Of a stretch of DNA of 64,000 bases, positions 1 to 8,848 are shown piece by piece. The stretch comes from Polaromonas sp. P2-4. Its GTDB lineage: Bacteria > Pseudomonadota > Gammaproteobacteria > Burkholderiales > Burkholderiaceae_C. How positions within the stretch are numbered: the first letter of the stretch is position 1; the number at the start of each line of letters is the position of its first letter. Under the pieces are notes generated by a model. The model saw nothing but the letters and a program-made list of their open reading frames with translations, had not been told where the DNA came from and ran no database searches. The stretch lies in NCBI GenBank assembly GCA_024703855.1, contig CP087965.1, positions 1,976,001-2,040,000 of the forward strand, written 5' to 3'. A program made the translations under genes and the position numbers.

Positions 1-720
1 CCGGTGAACGTGATCGCGTCGATGCCGGGGTGCATGGACAGCGCCTCGCCTGCCGAGCCGGTGCCGAATCCGTGCACGAGGTTGAAAACGCCCGGCGGAA
101 CGCCGGCTTCATGGAAGGCCTCGGCGAGCAGCGTTGCCGATGATGGCGTTTCCTCGGACGGCTTGACCACCATGGTGTTACCGCAGATGAGCGCCGGGCC
201 TGCCTTCCAGGTCATCGAGAGAATTGGCAGGTTCCACGGCGAAATGCTGGCGACCACTCCTGAGTGGCTTGCGCACGGTGTAGTTCATCAGGTTGTCACC
301 GTCGGCAGTGCGGGTCTCAAAGAAGTCGCCGTGCGCGCTCTTGCCGAGGTCAGCGAAGGTGCGAAGGTTTGTGATGGCACGGAACACGTCGAGCTTGCGC
401 GCCTGGTGCACCGGGCGCCCGGTGTCGGCGACCTCCGCAGCGACGAACTCGTCGAAGCGCCGCTCGATGACGTCGGCCACGCGGTGCAGTATCTTCGCGC
501 GTTCATCGACGCTGGTCTGGCCCCACGGGCCCGCCAGCGCCTTGCGCGCGGCCTGCACGGCCCGGTCGACCAGCGCCGCGTCGGCTTCGTGAACCTGGGC
601 CAGCACCTTGCCATGCAGGGGACTGATGTTGTCGAAGTGCTTGTCGGTGGAGACGAACTCGCCGTCGACATAGTTGCGCAGCGAAATCAACGTGGGCGGC
701 AGTGGGAAGGATATGGTCAA
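1..720 (-). CDS. Aldehyde dehydrogenase, N-terminal part (cut by window edge, frameshifted)
   Basis: NAD(P)-dependent aldehyde dehydrogenase of the broad ALDH superfamily, oxidising an aldehyde to a carboxylic acid. The N-terminus reads YVDGEFV and SPLHGKVLAQVHEAD, followed after one frameshift by SISPWNLP, VVKPSEETP and GVPPGVFNLVHG, the order seen in 2-hydroxymuconic-semialdehyde-type ALDHs. The gene runs off the left edge before the catalytic Cys, which is therefore not visible. The frame changes near position 262, where one extra base breaks KPL-GVVASISPW. I favour a TTG start at 720 because GGAG lies 7 bases upstream. The gene lies 137 bp downstream of the LysR gene on the same strand, so LysR may control it. 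The exact substrate is unknown. Confidence 0.8.
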
Positions 721-857
721 AACAGACTCCAGCAGGGGATGCAATGGAGTTTAGGTAGCTGATCTATTCTTGAATAGCGAGTTTTTTGGCTTCAAATATA
801 GCCACAAGGAATACATGACGGAAGGCGAGTGTTTGCGCGCCCGCAAGGCTGTGGAGG

Positions 858-1841
858 TCAGCGCGTGCGATAAAGCTCTCGGCCAGCGTCGCGCAGTGCC
901 GTCAGGAAGTGCTGAGCTGCCGCACTCGGAGGGCGATCGGAACGCACGGTGTAACCCACGTCGCTGAAAGGACTCAACCCCTCCAACGGTAGGATATTGA
1001 GCAAGCCAGCTTGAGCGAAGCGCTCGGCGGCTGACTGCGGCATCAACGCGACCATCGAACCACTCGATACCAGTCCGAGATTGGTCAGAATCGACACCGA
1101 CTCGACCAGACGCCGCGGCATGGCAAGCCCTTCCTTCTCGAAAAGCGCTCTGACGGACGGATAAGCCACCGAGTCCTGCGTCGGCACGATCCATTCGAGT
1201 TCGTGCAGATCCGCCAGGCGGATCTTGCGTCGACGGGCCAGGGCATTCTGACTTCCGACCACGGCGCGCAACGCCTCTGCGTAGAGAGCCACATGCGTCA
1301 GCCGAGCGCGCTCGGCATCATCGCGAAGCACCGCGGAGGTGTCGTCGGGCAAGACGCCCACAACGACGTCCAGTTCACCGCGCGCCAGTGCCGGGAACAG
1401 CATCGAGTTCGGCCCGACGCGTACCGTCACCACCACGTCAGGTACGGCCTGCCTGAGTCGTGTGATCGCTTCCGGCAGCAGCGTAGCCGAGGCGGTGATC
1501 AGCGTACCCACGATGACATGGCCCGATATCCCTGTCTGCCAGTCATTCAGGTCGTCCGCCAGGTAGCGAAGTTCGGCCAGCATGGTCTTCGTATGCCGCT
1601 CGAACAGGCTGCCCAACTCCGTCAGAACGACGCCGCGTTTGCCGCGCACGAACAAAAGCCCGTCCAGTTGCTGCTCGAGCTCGTGAATGGACTTGCTGAC
1701 CGCCGGCTGCGTCATGGACAGCTCCCGCGACGCCGCGAGAATGGATCCCATCTCCACGACCTTTTCGAACACCGCCAACTGCTGCAGCCGCAGTCTGCGC
1801 GCTAGCGACAGGCGCGAATGCTTGGGATTTTGCTGTTTCAA
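858..1841 (-). CDS. LysR-family transcriptional regulator
   Basis: DNA-binding regulator of about 327 residues, the usual LysR length. The N-terminal winged helix-turn-helix includes LAVFEKVVEMGSILAASREL and TQPAVSKSIHELE. The rest is the two-lobed inducer-binding domain (GELDVVVGVLP, ending LRDAGRELYRTR). The frame is open further upstream, but I chose a TTG start at 1841 because AAGGAG sits 5 bases before it and the extra upstream residues look like read-through of the neighbouring IS110 remnant. An insertion sequence lies directly upstream, so its native promoter and divergent partner may be lost. Its likely targets are the ALDH just downstream or other catabolic genes; the inducer is unknown. 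Confidence 0.9.
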   Translation of the reverse strand: MKQQNPKHSRLSLARRLRLQQLAVFEKVVEMGSILAASRELSMTQPAVSKSIHELEQQLDGLLFVRGKRGVVLTELGSLFERHTKTMLAELRYLADDLNDWQTGISGHVIVGTLITASATLLPEAITRLRQAVPDVVVTVRVGPNSMLFPALARGELDVVVGVLPDDTSAVLRDDAERARLTHVALYAEALRAVVGSQNALARRRKIRLADLHELEWIVPTQDSVAYPSVRALFEKEGLAMPRRLVESVSILTNLGLVSSGSMVALMPQSAAERFAQAGLLNILPLEGLSPFSDVGYTVRSDRPPSAAAQHFLTALRDAGRELYRTR

Positions 1842-1944
1842 GAAATCTCCTTGGGGATACGCCGCGCCATTGTATTCATGAGTGGCATTTTCCGGAATGC
1901 ACGCTTTGCGCATCCGGCGTCACAACGCCGCCGGGTCGCACATC

Positions 1945-2833
1945 TACGGGCGTCAGTTTTGCCGACGGCGTAGCGCAGTACCGAACGCGCCCCGTGGATC
2001 AACAAGGTTCGCAAGTATGTGTCGCCCCGCTTGCTGATGCCCTTTAACCGTGACTTTCCCCCGGACGAACACTGGCGCGGCACCAAGCCGAGCCAGGCTA
2101 ACAGATGGCGGCCGTTCTTGAACTCCTTGGCTTCGCCGACAGCGGCCACCATCGCTGCGGCGGTGATGGGCCCCACGCCGTCGATTGCGGAGATCTTCTT
2201 GCACAGGGCCGAGCGTTTCATGAACGCTTTGATCCAGCCTTCAGCGCGCTTGACGCGTTCCTCCAATTCCTGAATCTGCTGCACCAACTCCAATAGCATG
2301 GCTTGGCAGACGCTGGTCACCTCGCCTTCGCAATTGGCCAGAATCTGCGGCGCAGCGCGCTTGAAGGCCTCTGGCGACCGGGCTATCGTCACGCCTCGCT
2401 CCCCCAGCAAGCCCCTGGCCTGGTTGATCAGCGCGGTGCGCTGCTGGACCAGCAGCTCGCGGACGCGATGGACCGCCTGCATATCCTGCTGCTCGACCGA
2501 CTTGACCGTCACAAAGCGCATCGTCGGCCGGCAGGCCGCCTCGGCGATTCCCTCGGCATCATTGCGATCGCACTTGTTCGTCTTGACAAACGGGATGACG
2601 TACTGCGGACTGATCAGCCGAACCTCAAGGCCCATCTCGTGGAAGCGCCGCGCCCAGTGGTGCGCTGAGCTACACGCCTCCATTGCAACAATCCGCGGAC
2701 GCAGCGTACGCACCGCTTCCAGCAATCCGGCACGCATCACTTTCGAGCGGTGCACTGCCTGGCCGCAACGATCGGCACCGTGAAGTTGAAACACCCGCTT
2801 GGCCAAGTCGATGCCCAGAGTATCGATTTTCAT
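1945..2833 (-). mobile_element. IS110-family transposase, truncated at the C-terminus
   Basis: Transposase of the IS110 family (RuvC-like DEDD catalytic domain plus a C-terminal Tnp20 domain). It begins MKIDTLGIDLAKRVFQLHG at ATG 2833. The acidic residues are visible in GIDLAK, VAMEACSSAHHWAR and DRNDAEGIAEA. The second domain reads AIDGVGPITAAAM and YLRTLLIHGARSVLR. After about residue 290 (GKTDAR) similarity to the family stops, and the frame runs on into the LysR upstream region, so the last 40-50 residues normally present are missing. It is probably inactive. The exact element ends cannot be assigned because this family often lacks terminal inverted repeats. Confidence 0.8.
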
Positions 2834-3081
2834 GGTAGACCTCCATGCAATAACGGTTGATGAGACGCCCAGTTTCCCCGAAGGGAGGCGTCGGGTCCAT
2901 CTCAGTAAATCGGTGCGCTTGAGGTCGAAAACGTCAACCAAATCAAAGGCTTATACAGGAACACTTGGCGTGCCACCGTGCTTTCGTCAAGTGCTTGTTT
3001 TGCAACGGCTCTTTCTTTCCATCCGCACTGATTTGCACAAGAAGTACGATTCCCCCAGGGCGCACCGCAGCCACGACCGCC

Positions 3082-4258
3082 TCAGGAGGGCTGACCCGTC
3101 GTCGCCGCATGCCGTCGATCGTCCTCGGCATGCAGGTAGATGGCGGTCGTCTCCAACGACGCGTGCCGCAGGTTCTTCTGGATGAAACGCAGATCCGTTC
3201 CCGCATCGGCCTGGTGGGTGGCCGCCGTATGTCTTAGCCAATGCGTGGAGGCACGCCGCAGCGTGGCGGCACCGGCCGGATCATCGGCCTGCCGCGCATC
3301 GGCTGCGGGGACGAAGACGTCCTTGACGATCAAGTAGACCGCCGTCGATGTGAGGCAGCGTCCGTTGCCACCGGCTATTGCCATGATCAACGGCGTGCGC
3401 TCGTCGGGTCGAGGCAGCGCCGCCAGACCATGGAAGGCGCGATAGCGCGCCAGGTCGGCCATCCAGGCATCGCTGACCGGCACATCCCCTGGCACGCCAC
3501 CCTTGCCAATGACCTGGAGCCACCATTTGCCGCGCCGCTGCGCCAGATCGCAGGCGCGTGCCTGCGCCGCCTCGGCCGCGCGCAACCCCCGCGCCGTGCA
3601 GTAGCCGAAGCACCCAGCGCGCACGCTCGCGGTGCTGCTCCTCACGCACAGTGTCACGCGGCATGCCTTCGACGAAATCGAGCACAAATTGCCACAACGC
3701 CTGGTCGAGATAGCGCTCGACGGCGGCCCGCCGCAAGTCGCCCACGGTGTGGCCTGTGCGGCCGCGCCGCAAGGCCAGCGGATTGCCTGCCAGATAGCCT
3801 GCGGCGACCAGGTAGTTGAACAGTCCCGACAGGATTCCCAAGGCGTGGCGCACGCTACGCGGCGACAGCGGCCCGTCGAACAGCCGCCGGCCGCCACCGC
3901 GCCGGGGCAGCCCCGGATCGATCCAGTCCTCGCTGGGTTGGGCCAGGAAGGCCTCGTAGGCCAGCAGGTCCTCGCGCGTCAGGCTCGACAGTGGCTTTCC
4001 TTGGCCACGGGTGGCCCAGACAAGCAGCCGTTCGACTTCTTTGCGATAACTGCGCAGCGTGTGCGGCGAGTTGGCGTATTCCGCGAGCCAGGCACGCACG
4101 GCTTCAAGATCCGTATCCGCCGAGAGCTGGCATACGCCGCCCCGGGCCCGGTTGCTGCCCTGACGGCCGTCGAGCGTGCCGACAGCCCTCGGATCCGCCA
4201 TGCCGGTGGTCGCTACGACTTCGATCAGGTCACGGAAGGCTGGCATCAGGTCAGGCAT
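3082..4258 (-). CDS. Tyrosine recombinase / phage-type integrase (frameshifted)
   Basis: Site-specific recombinase of the tyrosine family, about 390 residues. The N-terminal SAM-like core-binding domain contains LAEYANSPHTLRSYRKEVER and LSPRSVRHALGILSGLFNYL. The catalytic domain contains ARGLRAAEAA (first Arg), HWLRHTAATH (His-x-x-Arg) and HASLETTAIYLHAED (His and nucleophilic Tyr). N- and C-terminal halves lie in different frames, with the switch near 3600 after RWVLRLLHG; all catalytic residues are present once the shift is corrected. ATG 4258 begins MPDLMPAFRDL. It sits between an IS110 remnant and a truncated tctC, which marks this corner as a recombination site. No attachment site is apparent. 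Confidence 0.8.
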
Positions 4259-4390
4259 GTTTTGAGAGGCGGTTGCGCAAGGGTACAGCCATTTTTCCGA
4301 GGCCGCTTCAAAAATCGTCGCAAGCGGACGGCCCCGCACGCGATCACGGTCGATCTGATCTATGCGGAAATCCGCATCTCGGCACGCCCC

Positions 4391-4737
4391 CTAATTGGGG
4401 TCGGTCAACGGCAGTGTGACCATCGTCGCCGGTACCTGCAAGTCCAATCGTGTAGCCGTCTTTGGGCGCACGCTTGAGTTGTTTGTTCCATGCCGCTCTT
4501 GCCGCCAGCGCCCGCCCGGTTGTCGCCCACGACGGGCTGCCCGAGTTCGCGGCCCATGGCGTCTGTCAGCGCTCGCGTGACAGCGTCGGTCAGACCGCCC
4601 GCCGCATACGGAACGATGATGGTGATGGGCTTCTCGGGCCACGCCGACCACGCCGAGGTACAGCAGCTCATGACCAGCGCAGCCAGCCAAGCTGACCTTT
4701 TAATCAAGCCGCGCACCAAGGCGGTGCCGGGCACCAT
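4391..4737 (-). pseudogene. TctC/Bug periplasmic binding protein, truncated remnant
   Basis: N-terminal stub of a tripartite-tricarboxylate-transporter-type substrate-binding protein. It has a signal peptide (KRSAWLAALVMSCCTSAWSA) followed by WPEKPITIIVPYAAGGLTDA and DNRAGAGGKSG. After a frameshift near 4470 the text VPATMVTLPLTDPN matches the same stretch of the intact TctC at 8846-9820, then stops. About two thirds of the protein is missing, next to the recombinase gene. It is divergent from the IclR gene at 4831, the usual arrangement for regulator and transporter. It cannot be functional as read. Confidence 0.75.
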
Positions 4738-4830
4738 TGGCCAGTGGGTCGCGGTTGCACACCCGGCCGCCCCCCGACCCCAAGCCGTCGTACCATTCAC
4801 TCTGCGCCGCCCAGACGGCGGCGCCTGTCC

Positions 4831-5707
4831 ATGGAGCCCATCTTGAAGACCCGAAAAGTCAACGCAGCGAACCCCGAATCCCACCGTCCGGACTTCGTGA
4901 GTTCGCTGGCCAAAGGCCTTGAGGTGCTGAGCGCCTTCGAGCGCGGCGACATGCTGGGCAACCAGGAACTGGTCTCCCGCACAGGCCTGCCCAAGACCAC
5001 CGTGTCGCGCCTGACGGGCACACTCGCCTCGCTGGGCTACCTGCGCCTGGACGAGCGCACTCGCAAGTACATGATGGGCACGCGCGTGCTGGGCATGGGT
5101 GCCAGCGTGCAGCGCCACATCGGATTGCAACGAATCGCTCGGCCCTTCATGGAGGCCCTGGCAGAGGAACTGGATGTCACCGTCATCCTGGGCGCACGCG
5201 ACCGATCCGGACTGGTGTTCCTCGAATTGATACGGCCCTTGCGCAATGCGCTCACCGTGAACACTGACGCCGGATCAGTGGTGCCGATTGAAAGCACCTC
5301 CATAGGCCAGGCCTGCCTGGTAGCGGCGCCGGTGACCGAGCGCGTGCGTGTGCTGGAGGCGCTGCGACGCCGCCATCCCGACGATTGGGACTCGGTCCGC
5401 AAAACCATAGAGCGCGCACGCCGATTACCGGCAACTCGGCTTCGTGATCTCGCAGCACTCCGGGGGCGGTGCGATCAACGGCGTCAGTGTGCCGCTGGTG
5501 CTGGGTGCCAAGGGTGTGTTTTCATTCGCCTGCGCCGGCCCGTCTTTTGAGCTGCCGCTGGTTCGCCTGACCAACGTGCTCGGTCCTCGCCTGGTGCAGA
5601 CCGTGGCAAAAATCAGGGAAGCGATGAGCAGCCCGCGCCAGCCGGGCGCGGCGCCGGCGCGGGACCCGCCAGGCCTGAGCCCTGCGCGTGTCCAGGCGTT
5701 GCCGTAA
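4831..5707 (+). CDS. IclR-family transcriptional regulator (frameshifted near C-terminus)
   Basis: Regulator with an N-terminal winged helix-turn-helix (SLAKGLEVLSAFERGD, ELVSRTGLPKTTVSRLTGTL) and a C-terminal effector-binding domain (LDVTVILGARDRSGLVFLEL, IESTSIGQACLVAAP). The frame breaks near 5425 after RKTIERARR and resumes as LGFVISQHSGGGAINGVSVP, FSFACAGPSFELP and ends KIREAMSSPRQPG. ATG 4831 lies in the divergent gap facing the truncated tctC and the SDR/HisD-family genes follow convergently. It probably governs the adjacent dehydrogenase or transporter genes; the effector is unknown. Confidence 0.87.
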
Positions 5708-5737
5708 GCTGCGCCCCGCCGACAAGGGTAGCGAGCC

Positions 5738-6493
5738 TCAGGCCGCGGTCCAGCCCCCGTCGAGCATCAGAGCCGAGCCTGTCATCAACGAGGAGGCGTC
5801 ACTCGCCAGGAACACGACGGCCCCCATCATTTCCTCGAGTTGCCCGAGACGCCCCAGTGCGATCTTGGACAGGACCTGCGCGCGGAATGTTTCGTCCGCG
5901 AACATGCTGCGTGTCATGTCCGTTTCGATAAAAGTCGGGCAAAGGGTGTTGACGCGTATGCCCAACGGGCCCAGCTCCCAGGCCAGCGCCTTGGTCATCC
6001 CCTCGACGCCGTGCTTGCTGGCGCAGTAAACCGCCCGCCGTGGCGCGCCTACATGGCCCATCTGCGACGAGACATTGATCAGGCTGCCGGGAAGCCCGGC
6101 GTTCTGCAGGCCGCGCGCCACCTCGCGCACGACGTAGAACGCGACCTTCAGGTTGAGCGCCAGCACCTGCTCGATGTCGTCGTCGCGGGTGTCGGTCAGC
6201 AGCGCGGGCCGGTTGGTGCCGGCGTTGTTGACCAGGACCTGGAAGGGGCCGCGTTCGGCCACCCCGGCCGCCACGGCCTGCGGGTCCGTCACATCGACGC
6301 CCCACGCGCTCGCCGCTCCGTCCCGCGACCGTATGGCCGCGCAGGCACGCTCCAGCTCGTCCTGGCCACGCGCGGCCAGGACCACGTCGGCGCCGGCCTC
6401 GGCCAGCGCCTGAGCCGCCGCCAGACCGATGCCGCGGCTCGCGCCGGTGACCAAGGCGCGACGGCCATCCAGCCGAAAATTCGGTGTCTTCAC
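5738..6493 (-). CDS. Short-chain dehydrogenase/reductase (SDR), gluconate-5-dehydrogenase-like
   Basis: NAD(P)-dependent oxidoreductase of about 251 residues with all classical SDR motifs: TGASRGIG (cofactor binding), NNAG, NVSSQMG (catalytic Ser) and YCASK (Tyr and Lys), ending SLMTGSALMLDGGWTAA. I chose GTG 6493, giving VKTPNFRLDGRRALVTGAS, because GGGAG precedes it and it lies 14 bp after the stop of the HisD-family gene, implying cotranscription. The family acts on alcohols, sugars and 3-hydroxyacyl compounds. The pairing with a HisD-family dehydrogenase resembles sulfopropanediol (hps) gene sets, but that link is only suggestive. Confidence 0.9.
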   Translation of the reverse strand: MKTPNFRLDGRRALVTGASRGIGLAAAQALAEAGADVVLAARGQDELERACAAIRSRDGAASAWGVDVTDPQAVAAGVAERGPFQVLVNNAGTNRPALLTDTRDDDIEQVLALNLKVAFYVVREVARGLQNAGLPGSLINVSSQMGHVGAPRRAVYCASKHGVEGMTKALAWELGPLGIRVNTLCPTFIETDMTRSMFADETFRAQVLSKIALGRLGQLEEMMGAVVFLASDASSLMTGSALMLDGGWTAA

Positions 6494-6507
6494 GATGACT
6501 CCCGCGC

Positions 6508-7828
6508 TCAGGCCTGGGCCGGCACCGGTCGGTACCACGGCAGGTCAGGCTGCCCGCCATAGCCGCGCACGCGCAAGTTGGCCTGCTCGCCGTGGCCAGC
6601 GAAGTTTTCCATGTGACACAGGCGTGAGCAGTAGCTGCCGATCAGCGCCGAGGCTTCGTCGGTGAGCACTTTCTGGTAGGTGCATGTCTTGATGAATTTG
6701 CCCACCCACAGGCCACCGGTGTAGCGGGCGTTCTTGTTGGTCGGCAGGGTGTGATTGGTGCCTATCACCTTGTCGCCAAAGCTGACGTTGGTGCGCGGGC
6801 CAAGGAACAGCGCGCCGTAGTTGGTCATGCGCTGCAGGAACCAGTCGGGGTCGCGCGTCATCACCTGCACATGCTCGGAAGCCATCTCGTCGGCTTTGGC
6901 CAGCATCTCCTCGTCGGTGTCGCAGACTATCACTTCGCCGTACTCGGCCCACGACTGGCGGGCCATGCCGGCGGTCGGCAGGATGGCGAGCTGGCGCTCG
7001 ACCTCGGCCATGGTGTCGCGCGCGAGCTGCTCGCTCGTCGTCAGCAGCACAGCGGGTGAGGTAGGGCCATGTTCGGCCTGGCCGAGCAGGTCCACCGCGC
7101 ACATTTCGCCATCAACCGATTCATCGGCGATCAGCAGCGTCTCCGTCGGCCCGGCAAACAGGTCAATCCCGACACGGCCAAAGAGCTGGCGCTTGGCCTC
7201 GGCAACAAACATATTGCCCGGGCCGACCAGCATGTCCACCGGCAGCAGGCTCTCGGTGCCGATAGCCATCGCAGCCACCGCCTGCACGCCGCCGAGCACC
7301 AGTATCTCGTCGGCACCGGCGAAGTGCATCGCGGCGACGATGGCCGGGTGTGGCGCCCCCTGGTAGGGCGGCGCAGTCGACACGATGCGCGCCACGCCGG
7401 CCACCTTGGCGGTCAGCGCGCTCATGTGGGCCGAGGCGATGAGCGGGTACTTTCCGCCGGGGATGTAACAGCCCACCGCATTGACCGGGATATGTTTATG
7501 GCCGAGCACGACGCCGGGCAGGGTCTCGACCTCGACGTCCTTCATGCTGTCGCGCTGTATTTGCGAAGCGGCGCACCTGGGCTTGCGCGAACTGGATGTC
7601 TTCGATTTCGCGCGCCGACAGCTTGCTGATGGCGGCCTCGATCTCACTCTGGCTCAGGCGAAAGTCGGCCGGGTCCCACTGATCGAACTGGCGCGAGTAG
7701 CGGCGCACCGCGGCATCGCCGCCCTGTTCGATGTCTTTCAGGATGCGCTCGACGGTCTGGCGGACCTGGGTGTCGGCTTCGGCGATTGCGGCGGCGTCCT
7801 TGCCGCGCTTGAGATAGCGAATGGTCAT
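6508..7828 (-). CDS. HisD/HpsN-family alcohol dehydrogenase (frameshifted)
   Basis: Histidinol-dehydrogenase-superfamily enzyme, about 440 residues, which would oxidise a primary alcohol through an aldehyde to an acid using NAD. After the start [19 protein letters not shown] the N-terminus continues to [20 protein letters not shown]; the frame changes near 7550. Then follow [59 protein letters not shown] (GPTE), LLGQAEHGP and [15 protein letters not shown]. No other his genes are near, so catabolism (as in sulfopropanediol dehydrogenase HpsN) is more likely than histidine synthesis. It starts at ATG 7828 and is followed 14 bp later by the SDR. Confidence 0.85.
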
Positions 7829-7896
7829 GTGGGCTCGTGGTTGCAAAGAAGATCTGAACTATCAGGCGCCGCGCGCAAGCAAGCATGCACGCCCGG

Positions 7897-7931
7897 GCCG
7901 CATCGGTTCCGGAATGCGGAACCGATGCGGC
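7897..7931. promoter_or_regulatory. Perfect 15-bp inverted repeat between divergent genes
   Basis: Left arm GCCGCATCGGTTCCG (7897-7911) and right arm CGGAACCGATGCGGC (7917-7931) are exact reverse complements separated by GAATG. The repeat lies in the 197-bp gap between the HisD-family gene (minus) and the hydrolase operon (plus). There is no following T-run, so a regulator-binding site or RNA hairpin is more plausible than a terminator. The bound factor is unknown. Confidence 0.6.
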
Positions 7932-7984
7932 TCGCCGCTATGCACGCAGGATGACGCTGTCTACAGTTGACCTGCATCGATACC

Positions 7985-8009
7985 CCGCGTCCTGCGGCGC
8001 GGTTTTTTT
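7985..8009 (+). terminator. Terminator-like hairpin plus T7 in the leader of the hydrolase gene
   Basis: CCGCG (7985-7989) pairs with CGCGG (7998-8002), followed at once by seven T residues (8003-8009). It ends only 16 bases before the ATG of the hydrolase gene at 8026, so it may act as an attenuator of the downstream operon rather than terminating anything upstream on this strand. The stem is short, so it may be fortuitous. Confidence 0.4.
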
Positions 8010-8025
8010 CAACACGAGGACCCCC

Positions 8026-8825
8026 ATGAGCAACTACCGCTTTCCCGATTACCAGGTGGCTGGCGAAGCCGACACCACCGTCTACCTGCTGCACGGCGCC
8101 TACGGCTCCAAGGACTACTTCCGTGCCGAGATCGAGACGCTGGTGCGTGCCGGCTACCGCGTCGTGGCCTGGGATGCGCCAGGCTATGGCATTAGCCCCC
8201 TGCCAGCGGGCGGTCTGAGCATTGAAGGCCTGGCTGAGGCGGCCGCTCGCCTGATCGATCGCACGGGCTCGGCCACCAACATCGTGCTGGGTCACAGCAT
8301 GGGCGGCATCGTGGCGCCGCTGGTCACCCTGTTGCGTCCCGAGCGCGTTCACGGGCTGGTGATTTCGGCCACCGTGGCTTCGTTCTCGCAAAAGAGCGAA
8401 GAGGACAAAAGAAGTTCCTGGCGGAACGGGTCGAGCCGCTCAAGCAAGGAAAATCGTTCCGCGAAACTGCCGGCGCGGTGATCAACTCGATGTTTGCCCC
8501 GGGCTCCGCGGGAACGATGGTGGACCTGGTCAAGGAAGTGGCGCTCGGCACCTCGGCCGACACCTTCATTGCCGCCATCACCGCCATCGTCAACTACGAG
8601 GGCGTGGACACCCTCCAGAAGGTCAAGGTGCCTACCCTGCTGCTGGCCGGCGCCCACGACAAGGTCGGGCGCCCGGATGGCATGGAGAAGATCAAGACCT
8701 TCATCCCGCAGGCCGATTTCGTGTGCATTCCGGATGCGGCGCACTATGCGTTTGCCGAGCAGCACGCGCTGTTCAACCAGCACCTGATCGACTTCCTCCG
8801 GACCCGCGTGGCGCCAGCCCGGTGA
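8026..8825 (+). CDS. Alpha/beta hydrolase (one-base frameshift)
   Basis: Alpha/beta-fold hydrolase, about 266 residues. Visible are VYLLHGAYGSKDYF (oxyanion region), VVAWDAPGYGIS, the nucleophile elbow GHSMGG, the acid-bearing LLLAGAHDKVGRPDG, and the His region PDAAHYAFAEQH. The frame breaks near 8408, where KSEEDK should continue KKFLAERVEPLK: one A is missing from an A-run. After correction the gene reads to TGA 8825. It is the first gene of the plus-strand run with TctC and CCO1. It probably hydrolyses an ester, lactone or C-C bond in the local pathway; the substrate is unknown. Confidence 0.85.
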
Positions 8826-8848
8826 ACATGAACATGAACATGAATATG
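8825..8848 (+). repeat. Hexanucleotide repeat (AACATG x3 + AATATG) at the tctC start
   Basis: Three tandem AACATG units and one AATATG supply four consecutive in-frame ATG codons (Met-Asn repeats) just before the signal peptide of the TctC protein. The first ATG follows the hydrolase stop by 2 bases. Unit-number changes would keep the frame but move the start relative to any ribosome binding site. Confidence 0.7.

Noticed and set aside
1842..1913. Longer LysR N-terminus from an ATG at 1913
   Set aside because: The extra residues do not resemble LysR proteins and derive from the IS-proximal region; TTG 1841 has a good AAGGAG site.
6508..7828. Histidinol dehydrogenase of histidine biosynthesis
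   Set aside because: No his genes are near, and the context (SDR, IclR, tctC) is catabolic. Only the superfamily call is kept.
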